NCBI GenBank assembly: GCA_903888395.1
Contig: CAISTO010000297.1
Location: 1 to 12,459, forward strand
Direction: 5' to 3'
From: an uncultured Bacteroidota bacterium
GTDB taxonomy: Bacteria > Bacteroidota > Bacteroidia > UKL13-3
Length of the DNA: 12,459 nucleotides
In this document: piece after piece, positions 1 through 6,283 of the stretch
Layout of the letters: each line of letters opens with the position of its first letter
Position numbering within the stretch: position 1 is the stretch's first letter
Made by a program: the position numbers and the translations under genes
Notes under the pieces: generated by a model
Database searches by the model: none
Told to the model about the DNA's origin: nothing
Seen by the model: the letters and a program-made list of their open reading frames with translations, nothing else

Positions 1-106
1 ACTTGACATTACTTGGCACGAAAAACAAAAAAATATAAAGTTAATTTTGTTGAATAAAAACAGAATTTAATTTGGTTTTATATTTAAATTTCAGTGTAAA
101 ATAATA

Positions 107-1024
107 ATGGAAATTACAGCACATATAAATCACGATAAAATAATAGAATTATTAGAATCACATTTAATAAATTTTGAAAATGATGGTGGTTTAAAAAAAG
201 TATATCAGCAGTTAATCAATTATTCACAGGACATTTTAAATAAAAATAAAATAAGCTTTACTTCTATTGAAAATTTAAATTCAAGTTATAAAGAAATAAT
301 TAGTAATCCAAATATAGTTGAGCTTGCCACTACCATTGCATCAGATTTACCTATTTTTATTAAATCCGATAAGGAAAATGCTAAAACAATTATGGTTTGT
401 GCCATGGATCCACTTCCACCAGAACCTAACAAAAAAAATATTAAAAATAAAATTTTTACTGATTGGGAAAAAAGAGGTTTTAATTTAAATAATGACATTG
501 GTTTTTGGGCACCATTTAGTTTAATTGATCAGGGAATGGGACCTAATAATGTTTTTTTTAAAGAATTGAAATCAGAATACAATTTATATGTGACTGATAT
601 TTATAAAATATTTTTTTACATAGATAAAGGGAATAATCATTTTGCTAAAAGCAATTCTATTAAAGAGTATAAAAATTTGACTATTCACGGGAAAATATTA
701 ACAGGAGAAATAGAAATAATAAAACCACATTTTATTATAACATTGGGTAATGACGCCAGGAACGCACTTTTGAAAATAAACAATGAAATAGCTGGATCAG
801 AAAAACAAAAAGCTGATAAATGGGATGAAAACAATGAAATTCAAAAATACAAATTCAATGAAACTACCATTTTATCCTCACCACATATTTCAGGCTCGGC
901 TAATGGTGCAAAAAAACATATTTTAAAAAACAGTATATACAAAAACATTACTGATGTAAACAACTTAATTGAAGTTCAAAAGTTAGCAAGAATAATTTTA
1001 TATACCGCATCTTTTAAAATTTAA
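107..1024 (+). CDS. Uracil-DNA glycosylase-like fold protein (hypothetical)
   Basis: The 305-residue product shows the spaced motifs of the uracil-DNA glycosylase superfamily in degenerate form. A 'CAMDPLPPEP' segment at residues 98-107 sits where the family has its GxDP/GExPG-type water-activating loop. 'FWAPFSL' at 133-139 could be the base-stacking region. 'KPHFIITLGNDA' at 206-217 is the typical buried strand and helix (KP..ii.lG..A). 'SPHISGSANGA' at 258-268 occupies the place of the HPS-type DNA-intercalation motif. The first 95 residues are helical and match nothing I recognise. I see no signal peptide, so it is probably cytoplasmic. The usual catalytic residues are not clearly present, so it may bind nucleic acid or act on another substrate rather than excise uracil. 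No terminator separates it from the small genes downstream (47-bp gap), so co-transcription is possible. Fold assignment is moderately sure; function is inferred. Confidence 0.6.
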   Translation: MEITAHINHDKIIELLESHLINFENDGGLKKVYQQLINYSQDILNKNKISFTSIENLNSSYKEIISNPNIVELATTIASDLPIFIKSDKENAKTIMVCAMDPLPPEPNKKNIKNKIFTDWEKRGFNLNNDIGFWAPFSLIDQGMGPNNVFFKELKSEYNLYVTDIYKIFFYIDKGNNHFAKSNSIKEYKNLTIHGKILTGEIEIIKPHFIITLGNDARNALLKINNEIAGSEKQKADKWDENNEIQKYKFNETTILSSPHISGSANGAKKHILKNSIYKNITDVNNLIEVQKLARIILYTASFKI

Positions 1025-1071
1025 AACAAGCAATATTTTAATAACAATAATTTAAAAAACAAATAAACATT

Positions 1072-1290
1072 ATGTCAAAATTATGGAAATTAACTTTAAC
1101 ACAACAGAAAAGTGTGAAGAAAGGATCATCGGGATTTGCAGTTAGTCCGGGTATTTCATTTACGGTATTAACTAGTAGCGATTCACAACCACAAGCCAGA
1201 GATATTGAACAACCATTTTTAAAAGCAATCAATGCTGATTCAATCAATGGAAGTATTTCTTCTTCTGATTTTAAAATTGAAAAAGCATAA
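1072..1290 (+). CDS. Small hypothetical protein, DUF6140-like
   Basis: A 72-residue soluble protein, first of four tandem small genes. Its layout resembles the small DUF6140-type proteins of Bacteroidota as I remember them: an N-terminal beta strand ('LWKLTLTQQKSVKKG'), a 'spGisfTV' strand, a middle helix ('IEQPFLKAINADS') and a C-terminal strand ending 'SSDFKIEKA'. Family assignment is from memory and is not certain. No signal peptide or membrane segment is visible. It starts 47 bp after the UDG-like gene and ends 15 bp before the 55-residue peptide gene, so all probably share a transcript. Function unknown. Confidence 0.6.
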   Translation: MSKLWKLTLTQQKSVKKGSSGFAVSPGISFTVLTSSDSQPQARDIEQPFLKAINADSINGSISSSDFKIEKA

Positions 1291-1305
1291 AATAATTTTT
1301 AAATT

Positions 1306-1473
1306 ATGTTTGGATTTAAAAAGAAATTAGGTGTTTCCTTTTCACTTTCAAGGTTAGTGGGAATTAGTGGTTTAAAAAATAGCATTGCCCGAAAAACGGG
1401 TATTCCAACAACTAAAGGCGGTATTGAAAGAAAAATTGGTCAAAAAATTTTAGCTATTATTTTAAAAAAATGA
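1306..1473 (+). CDS. Small, highly basic 55-residue protein
   Basis: An ATG at 1306 opens a 55-codon frame that ends in TGA at 1471-1473, overlapping the next gene's ATG (ATGA at 1470-1473). The product begins MFGFKKKLGVSFSLSR, has a middle 'ARKTGIPTTKGGIERK' segment and ends 'KIGQKILAIILKK'. By count it has 13 Lys/Arg and a single Glu, with no Cys. The C-terminal helix would be amphipathic and cationic. I have an impression of similar 'RKTGIPxTKxGxxRKIG' small proteins in Bacteroidota mobile or phage-related regions, but no known function. The stop/start overlap and position in a run of small genes support it being real. It might be a nucleic-acid-binding protein or a membrane-active peptide; both are speculation. 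Confidence 0.6.
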   Translation: MFGFKKKLGVSFSLSRLVGISGLKNSIARKTGIPTTKGGIERKIGQKILAIILKK

Positions 1474-1799
1474 AAAAAGAAAATCAAATTACAGCTGGTT
1501 CGGGCTCGCCCATTTTTCTTTTATTGCTGTATTTATTTAGTTCATTTTTTTCGGGATTGCTATTTAGTATTCTAGCCTTGAGGGCAAAAAGTAGGAATAA
1601 AACTAGTTTTTGGTGGGGATTACTTTCATTAATTTGTATTGTTTTTTTTAGTGTACTATCCTTCTCCTTATTCAAAACCTCAAGTCCTAATAAAGATGTG
1701 GTTTACTATTATGTTGGATTGGGTTCTTTAATTACTAATTCAATTGCTATTGCATTATTAATCTTAACAATTTTTATAAATAATAAAAAAATTGAATGA
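1470..1799 (+). CDS. Small polytopic membrane protein (3 TM), unknown
   Basis: A 109-residue protein with three hydrophobic segments, at about 13-37, 46-68 and 78-102. They are separated by a short basic loop ('LRAKSRNKTS') and a polar stretch ('KTSSPNKDV'). The basic first loop and the basic C-terminus ('INNKKIE') are consistent with both lying in the cytoplasm if the N-terminus is outside, or with another topology; I cannot decide. No enzymatic motif is visible. It overlaps the preceding peptide gene (ATGA at 1470) and the following gene (ATGA at 1796), so translation of all three is likely coupled. An immunity, transport or anchoring partner for the basic peptide is possible but is inference only. 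Confidence 0.65.
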   Translation: MKKENQITAGSGSPIFLLLLYLFSSFFSGLLFSILALRAKSRNKTSFWWGLLSLICIVFFSVLSFSLFKTSSPNKDVVYYYVGLGSLITNSIAIALLILTIFINNKKIE

Positions 1800-1978
1800 A
1801 AAAAACAATAAAAAAACCTGATAAATCAATTTCAAATGAAGAAAAGATACAGAAAGAAATTGATATTTTTGGTATTAAATTAATCAAAATTGTAGGAGTT
1901 GTTGGTATATTTTTAGGCTTGATTATACTTTCTTCTTTTTGGTTTTGGGTAATAAAAATGTTATATAAAGTAGGGTAA
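1796..1978 (+). CDS. Single-pass small membrane protein, unknown
   Basis: A 60-residue protein. The N-terminal half is charged ('MKKTIKKPDKSISNEEKIQKE'), followed by one transmembrane segment at about residues 31-52 (Val/Ile/Leu/Phe/Trp-rich) and a short basic tail. Its ATG overlaps the stop of the three-TM protein (ATGA). It is the last gene of the small-gene cassette; the next gene starts 121 bp later. No recognisable family. The tight coupling is the main argument that it is expressed, since the frame is short and AT-rich. Confidence 0.55.
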   Translation: MKKTIKKPDKSISNEEKIQKEIDIFGIKLIKIVGVVGIFLGLIILSSFWFWVIKMLYKVG

Positions 1979-2016
1979 AAGTGATAGCTTAAAATATCAA
2001 TAAACAGATTAAATAC

Positions 2017-2036
2017 AGTGGAGTTCGGCTACCACT
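2017..2036 (+). other. Small hairpin between cassette and secreted protein
   Basis: agtgg (2017-2021) pairs with ccact (2032-2036). Two further pairs (ag/ct) form if one A bulges, leaving a TTCGG loop. There is no T-run after it, so it is not a canonical intrinsic terminator. It is the only clear structure in the 121-bp gap before the 898-residue gene. Confidence 0.35.
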
Positions 2037-2099
2037 CTAATAAACGAGGCGAAATCAGAAAAGCCATATGAGTATGATTTAATTTTAAATATTACGAAA

Positions 2100-4796
2100 A
2101 TGTTCAAATTTAATTTAACAACAAAATTTAAAAAAGGAAAAGTATTTGTTAACTCCCAAAAGACATCTTTCTTACTGGTCATTTTATTGCTTTTAAGTAT
2201 AAATACTTTTTCACAAGTTACCTTTCAAAGTTTGAGTTTACCAACTAGTGTTGCTAATAAAAACTTTTATTCAATTAGTAAACAAGCATCAAATTTATAC
2301 ATTGCAGGTGATGGATGTTTGTTAAAATCAGTAAATAATGGTACAACATGGACTGTTATGTACACTGACGATACTAAATATTTTTTTGATGTAAAATTCA
2401 CTGATGCACAAACAGGTTATGCTGTAGGTTGGGCAAAAGGTGCAAATTCATTAAATAAAATTGCCATTCTTTATAAAACTGTTGACGGTGGTAGTAATTG
2501 GTTTTTACTTTATACCTCAACTAGACGTGCAAGTGCTTCCTCTAGATTTAATGAGGGAGAGATGAGAAATGGAACAATTGATTTCTTAGATGAAAGCAGA
2601 TTGATTTGGGGAGTTGGAACCGTTCAGTTTTATTCGGCAACAGGCGGAAGGGGTAATCATTGTGCAATTACATCTGTTCAAACTTATTCTTCATCATTGG
2701 CTAATATTACAAAAACTTTTATTGGAAGTTCAGGAATACTAGAATCAAATAAAGGTGGAATTGAATATGGAATATCTGGTTATCAATCTTCCGATTATTA
2801 TGATTTAGATTTAATTAATTCAGATGATTTATATGCCATTACAAAAGGTGCTTCTGGAAGTGAATTGATTAAAATTAAAGTAAATCAAACAAATACGTTT
2901 ACTTATAATGCTATTACAGGCTCATTGAGTACCGATTGTTTTTACGGACTAGATTTTCTTAGCAATGATATAGGTTATATAGTAGGGAAGTTTGGAAAAG
3001 TGGCATACTCTTTAAATGCAGGAACAAGTTGGACTCAAGTTACACCTTTTAAAAATGAACAATTGAATGACGTACTTTTTTATTCTCAATCAGAAGCAAT
3101 AGTTATTGGTAATAATGGAACAGTATTAAAAATGAATACTACTTATAATTCAAGTGTTAATTTTGTTGATTCAAAACCAAGTTACAATGAAACAGTAACA
3201 AATTGGTCGCCTGTAAGTTCAGGAACTACAAATGCCTTATATGAATTAGAAATAAAAAATGGCGTTGGATACATTGCCGGAGATGGTGTTATTTTAAAAT
3301 CTACAAATCAAGGTGCAAGTTTTACAACTATTTATTCTAATTCAAATTACAAATTCAGGGACATTTCATTTGTAGATGCAAATATTGGTTGGGTAATAGG
3401 TTATAATATTTCTTTGAATAGGGTTGACGTTCTTAAAACTACCAATGGTGGTAATACTTGGACCGTTCAAACTTCATTAACAGGTACAAGTCCAGGAGTC
3501 ATTACGGGACTTGTCATAGAGGCTTTTACCAGTTCTTATGTTTTTGCATCCTCAATAGGTTCAAAGAAAATTACTACAGATGGAGGTTTAAATTGGACTA
3601 GTGTTTTAGGTAATTATGGAATAGCACCAATTGCTGATTTTGTTTTTTTTGGTAATAATATTAGTTCTGTTGGTCATCAAGGTTATGGACCTAAACTTAC
3701 TGGTGGTGGTTCTTATTTTGCACGTGATTTAGACATTGCTGAAGGAGGTGATAATCCAGGTTGCCTCTCACTAACATGTCCTAATTCGATTAAAAATTAC
3801 GGTATGAATGCTATAAGTACAGTTAATAACCATTTAGCTATTGCTAGAGATATGGATTATAGTACAATTTCAGAAACAACCGAAGGTTGGATAGAAAGAA
3901 GTAAAATTGCAAATCCAATTAAGGCATCAGATTGGACTTGTTCTCCAACATATACTGCAGCACATTTTTATGGTATAAAAATGATTTCAGAAACAAATAT
4001 TTGGATGGTTGGAGAAAAAGGAGCTTTAATTACCACAAAAAATGCTCATGGTGGTATAATCAGTCAATCGAGTGAGCCAAACCCTCAAAAAGAATGGTAT
4101 GGTCACAATACTGGAACTCATAATAATTTATATGATATTGATAATTTTTCTGATGAAGTATTTGTTGCAATTGGAGAATCTGGAACTATTATAAGAACCA
4201 TTAATGCAAATAGTTTTGCATTAATATCTTCACCTACTTTAACTACCACTGCCATTTCAAATAACTCAAATTCTGCAGCTACATGTGGCGGAAATATTAG
4301 TAGTGATGGAGGTGGGACAATCACATCAAAAGGTGTTTGCTGGTCTACAAGTTCAAATCCAACTATTACAAATAGTAAAACAAATGATGGAAGTGGTACT
4401 GGAGTATTTATAAGTAATATAACTTCATTACTACCCAACACACTTTATTATGTTCGTGCATATGCTACCAATAGTGTAGGAACAGCTTATGGAAATCAAG
4501 TTTCATTTACTACTTGGTCTACTTCCATTAATCAAAAAATAAAAGAAGATATATACATTTCAATTTTTCCTAATCCAAATAATGGTAAAATGTATTTAAA
4601 AGCAGATTTAAATAAGAACGATTTAATAGAAATAAATGCTATGAATATTTTGGGAGATTGCTATAAAATAAAATTCAATTTAGTAGATAATGGATTATTA
4701 GAATTAAATATTCCTGAAAACATAACAGGAATAATTACTTTAGAAATCACAATCGATGGAAAAAGTACTTTTGAAAAAGTATCAATTATAAAATAG
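2100..4796 (+). CDS. T9SS-secreted protein with Ycf48/BNR-like repeats
   Basis: An 898-residue exported protein. Residues 1-39 form a signal peptide with an unusually long basic n-region (about 21 residues), hydrophobic core at 24-37 and likely cleavage after 'NTFSQ'. Residues 55-705 are beta-propeller-like: repeated 'K..nnG.tW' and 'vyfvd...Gw.vG' units as in Ycf48/BNR repeats. This region looks duplicated: 'YIAGDG' occurs at 67-72 and again at 391-396, followed both times by matching 'LKS.N.G..' and 'F.D..F.DA..G...G' blocks. Residues 710-806 form a domain common in Bacteroidota surface proteins ('GVCWSTSSNPT', 'YYVRAYATNSVGTAYGN'). Residues 815-898 are a type A T9SS sorting domain beginning 'IYISIFPNPNNGKM'. 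It is therefore probably exported by SecYEG, passed through the T9SS and released or anchored at the surface. The ligand is unknown. Monocistronic, with a strong terminator right after the stop. Confidence 0.88.
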   Translation: MFKFNLTTKFKKGKVFVNSQKTSFLLVILLLLSINTFSQVTFQSLSLPTSVANKNFYSISKQASNLYIAGDGCLLKSVNNGTTWTVMYTDDTKYFFDVKFTDAQTGYAVGWAKGANSLNKIAILYKTVDGGSNWFLLYTSTRRASASSRFNEGEMRNGTIDFLDESRLIWGVGTVQFYSATGGRGNHCAITSVQTYSSSLANITKTFIGSSGILESNKGGIEYGISGYQSSDYYDLDLINSDDLYAITKGASGSELIKIKVNQTNTFTYNAITGSLSTDCFYGLDFLSNDIGYIVGKFGKVAYSLNAGTSWTQVTPFKNEQLNDVLFYSQSEAIVIGNNGTVLKMNTTYNSSVNFVDSKPSYNETVTNWSPVSSGTTNALYELEIKNGVGYIAGDGVILKSTNQGASFTTIYSNSNYKFRDISFVDANIGWVIGYNISLNRVDVLKTTNGGNTWTVQTSLTGTSPGVITGLVIEAFTSSYVFASSIGSKKITTDGGLNWTSVLGNYGIAPIADFVFFGNNISSVGHQGYGPKLTGGGSYFARDLDIAEGGDNPGCLSLTCPNSIKNYGMNAISTVNNHLAIARDMDYSTISETTEGWIERSKIANPIKASDWTCSPTYTAAHFYGIKMISETNIWMVGEKGALITTKNAHGGIISQSSEPNPQKEWYGHNTGTHNNLYDIDNFSDEVFVAIGESGTIIRTINANSFALISSPTLTTTAISNNSNSAATCGGNISSDGGGTITSKGVCWSTSSNPTITNSKTNDGSGTGVFISNITSLLPNTLYYVRAYATNSVGTAYGNQVSFTTWSTSINQKIKEDIYISIFPNPNNGKMYLKADLNKNDLIEINAMNILGDCYKIKFNLVDNGLLELNIPENITGIITLEITIDGKSTFEKVSIIK

Positions 4797-4813
4797 TTTT
4801 TATATTTCATAAT

Positions 4814-4855
4814 CTACAAAAAAAAGTCACCAATTTTTGGTGACTTTTTTTGTAG
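4814..4855 (+). terminator. Intrinsic terminator of the T9SS protein gene
   Basis: GTCACCAA (4826-4833) pairs with TTGGTGAC (4837-4844) around a TTT loop. The stem is extended by an A-run on the left and a T-run on the right, and closed by ctac/gtag at the outer ends. The A/T flanks are symmetric, so it could terminate on either strand. It lies 18 bp after the stop codon. Confidence 0.9.
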
Positions 4856-4871
4856 GTGTGAATTGTAATTG

Positions 4872-4944
4872 AATATTCGCTTTCGCAAGCATCATGCGAG
4901 TTTACGAAAGGTAAATCAGCGAGTATTAGCTCCCGACTAATCGG
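4872..4944. repeat. Nested imperfect palindrome plus small hairpin
   Basis: AATATTCGCT (4872-4881) pairs with AGCGAGTATT (4918-4927) with one mismatch. Inside, TTCG (4882-4885) pairs with CGAA (4905-4908), and alternatively TCGCA (4883-4887) with TGCGA (4895-4899). Immediately after lies CCGA-ctaa-TCGG (4933-4944). This folded block directly precedes repeat copy 1 (4949-4997). The region 4856-5161 holds no gene I can support; this block and the repeat are its only evident content. It could be part of a dispersed repeat or a structured transcript. Confidence 0.5.
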
Positions 4945-4948
4945 TATG

Positions 4949-4997
4949 CGGTAATAATTTTGTTGTTGGTGCCGCTGCACTAAAATACCACAACGGG
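4949..4997. repeat. Direct repeat copy 1, left of the GIY-YIG gene
   Basis: This 49-bp sequence starts cggtaataattttg, contains tgccgctgcactaaaatacc and ends aacggg. It recurs at 5806-5855 with three substitutions and one 1-bp indel. Both copies can fold: the gttgttg arm pairs with the caac-containing arm, and a TGC-cgct-GCA stem lies inside. Each copy also contains TAATTTTG, which matches the Bacteroidota -7 consensus, though no good -33 element is placed before it. Confidence 0.8.
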
Positions 4998-5161
4998 TTA
5001 ATGAATTATTTCTTATGAATTTAAAGAAATAGTTTTTTTATTTTTAATTAAATAGTTTTTATAAAATTCAAATTATTACATTAAAAATTACTTTATTGCA
5101 TTCATGATTCAATTAAGTATAAAATTTTGTCAAAAAAAATAATTTTGTCTTTAAAAAAAAT

Positions 5162-5596
5162 ATGATAACACAAAACGACATCAACTTCATGATTGCAGCA
5201 GCTAATTTAACAGGTTTTCAAGTGCAAAGTAATCAAATTCAATTTATGACTTTGGATGCAGGTATCGATACACATGTTCAATTAGAACTGCCAAATGGAA
5301 TGCAAGCTGTTTATATTTTTAAATATGAAGACATCTATTTGAAAGTAGGAAAGGCAGGTATATTTAATAAAGCAAGATATAGGTCACATCATTATAAACA
5401 TATGTATGCAAATAATAATTTAGCTTTGTCATTGATCATTGACCCTGAAATAATAACGCCAGAAGCAGATTTTATTAACATTTGGATTAGGGAGAACACA
5501 ACTAGATTTAATTTACTTATTGATGTCAATTTGGGTGTTAATTTTTTGAATTTTATGGAAGCTTTTTTTATTCTAAAATGCAATCCAAAATATTAA
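5162..5596 (+). CDS. GIY-YIG-like endonuclease-fold protein
   Basis: A 144-residue protein with features of a GIY-YIG-type nuclease. 'AVYIF' (49-53) and 'KVGKAG' (61-66) match the two strands carrying the GIY and YIG motifs. Arg72 and the 'SHHY' at 75-78 fall in the following helix, where the family has its catalytic Arg and His/Tyr. Glu133 in 'FMEAFFI' is well placed for the metal-binding Glu. The core ends abruptly after 'CNPKY', very near the expected family end, so at most a short tail is missing. No signal peptide. It stands alone: 365 bp of repeats and terminator lie before it and about 500 bp of repeats after it. TAATTTTG at 5140-5147, 14 bp before the ATG, could be a -7 element, but I see no matching -33. 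Likely DNA cleavage; the target is unknown. Confidence 0.6.
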   Translation: MITQNDINFMIAAANLTGFQVQSNQIQFMTLDAGIDTHVQLELPNGMQAVYIFKYEDIYLKVGKAGIFNKARYRSHHYKHMYANNNLALSLIIDPEIITPEADFINIWIRENTTRFNLLIDVNLGVNFLNFMEAFFILKCNPKY

Positions 5597-5674
5597 AGTA
5601 AATTAAACTAGTTCTTAGAATATTTTAGAATAGAATATGAATCAAGTTAAATTAATTTATTCATTACTATAATT

Positions 5675-5785
5675 AGTCTGAGGCTAAGCCCTTGTGAGAT
5701 GGTAATTAGTATTTTAAATTATCCCGTGTCAGAGACACTACAATCATCATAAATCCTTAGAGCGCTATGCATACTCTAAGGATAG
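5675..5785. other. Multi-hairpin intergenic block
   Basis: Several stems lie in a row: GGC-taa-GCC near 5682-5690; ggtaatt/aattatcc (5701-5707 with 5717-5724, one bulge); GTGTC-aga-GACAC (5726-5738); and a perfect 10-bp stem ATCCTTAGAG/CTCTAAGGAT (5753-5762 with 5774-5783, 11-nt loop). No reading frame of note runs through it, and no T-run follows the last stem. It could be a structured RNA or a decayed repeat array. Together with the repeats below it accounts for the gene-free stretch 5597-6100. Confidence 0.4.
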
Positions 5786-5805
5786 TATCGTATTTACGTT
5801 ATCAA

Positions 5806-5855
5806 CGGAAATAATTTTGTTGTTGATGCCGCTGCACTAAAATACCAACAATGGG
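5806..5855. repeat. Direct repeat copy 2, right of the GIY-YIG gene
   Basis: Second copy of the sequence at 4949-4997, in the same orientation and 857 bp downstream: cggaaataattttg, then tgccgctgcactaaaatacc, then aacaatggg. It differs at three bases plus one inserted A. The hairpin-forming arms are retained. The two copies bracket the GIY-YIG gene. Confidence 0.8.
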
Positions 5856-5884
5856 CAATGCGATTGCCACGTTCCTCGCAATGA
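5855..5884 (-). repeat. Fragment of a 'cattgcgagga...ggcaatc' palindromic repeat
   Basis: Read on the minus strand this is tcattgcgaggaacgtgg followed by caatcgcattgc. ATTGC/GCAAT arms allow a short hairpin. Short palindromic repeats with 'cattgcgagga' and 'cgtggcaatc' halves are scattered through many bacterial genomes; this looks like a compact or decayed copy. It abuts repeat copy 2. Confidence 0.5.
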
Positions 5885-5907
5885 AGTTTCAACAAATAAA
5901 TACTTGT

Positions 5908-5969
5908 TTTATGGCGAGCGTTGGCCTGACTTCCGACATATCGGAAAAGCGGGCCGTTCCCGCCATAAA
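5908..5969. repeat. 62-bp imperfect palindrome (REP-like)
   Basis: TTTATGGCG (5908-5916) pairs with CGCCATAAA (5961-5969). GGCC (5923-5926) pairs with GGCC (5952-5955). TTCCGA (5931-5936) pairs with TCGGAA (5941-5946) around a CATA loop. It is clearly richer in G+C than its surroundings. The core CCGACATATCGG resembles CCGACTAATCGG at 4933-4944 on the other side of the GIY-YIG gene. It may be a dispersed repeat or a transcript-end structure. Confidence 0.65.
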
Positions 5970-6035
5970 TTAAAATCTATCCATTTATTTTAATGGAATA
6001 TAATTATTCATTTGAATGAAGTTTAAAAATTTAAA

Positions 6036-6096
6036 GCGGGACTTGCGGGAGGGTAGCTTTTTATTGTCTAGTCCTGCAAGGCAGGATTTCTTTTTC
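6036..6096 (+). terminator. Terminator-like hairpin with competing upstream pairing
   Basis: TCCTGC (6072-6077), AAG loop, GCAGGA (6081-6086), then TTTCTTTTT: a short intrinsic-terminator shape. GCGGGACT (6036-6043) could instead pair with AGTCCTGC (6070-6077), with one G-T wobble, blocking the first stem. Mutually exclusive folds of this kind are seen in attenuators. The small frame at 6101 starts five bases after the T-run. No peptide or ligand site is recognised. Confidence 0.4.
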
Positions 6097-6100
6097 AGCA

Positions 6101-6283
6101 ATGGAAAAAGAAAGAAGAAAAAAAAAGTTGCTAAGCTTAATCTCTGAGTATAAAAAAATAAATCAGCCGGATGCTTATCAATGGATTCAAATGAAAGTTG
6201 CGAGCGAAGGCGGTAATTTATTTGGGTCTGTATCCACTTTGCTTCAATATTTCATCCCAATTGTTATTATTCATAATTTCTGA
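6101..6283 (+). pseudogene. Probable gene fragment running into gldB 3' end
   Basis: An ATG frame with a highly charged, helical beginning ('MEKERRKKKLLSLISEYKKI', then 'NQPDAYQWIQMKVASEGG') looks protein-like for about 38 residues. After residue 39 the frame is simply the antisense of the last codons of gldB (from 6218), and the remaining residues are unlikely to be meaningful. The natural reading is a gene head whose remainder was lost when it was joined to gldB, or a short spurious frame. I do not recognise the family. A terminator-like hairpin sits immediately upstream. Confidence 0.3.

Noticed and set aside
42..49. TAATTTTG upstream of the first gene, matching the -7 consensus
   Set aside because: No TTTG at the right distance (the nearest TTG is about 26 nt before it), and the motif is frequent by chance in such AT-rich DNA.
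4118..4441. A 107-codon minus-strand frame inside the T9SS protein gene
   Set aside because: It lies antisense to a well-supported domain, and its composition mirrors the Gly/Ser/Thr-rich coding strand.
5392..5583. Minus-strand frame inside the GIY-YIG gene
   Set aside because: Antisense to the conserved motifs, with no protein-like features of its own.
5911..5967. Short ATG frame (18 codons) inside the 62-bp palindrome
   Set aside because: The symmetry of the palindrome explains the open frame; too short and no supporting signal.
4856..6100. CRISPR array or tRNA gene in the repeat-rich region
   Set aside because: Only two copies of the main repeat exist, 857 bp apart, with no regular spacers, and no cloverleaf with a TTCGAAT-like T-arm was found.
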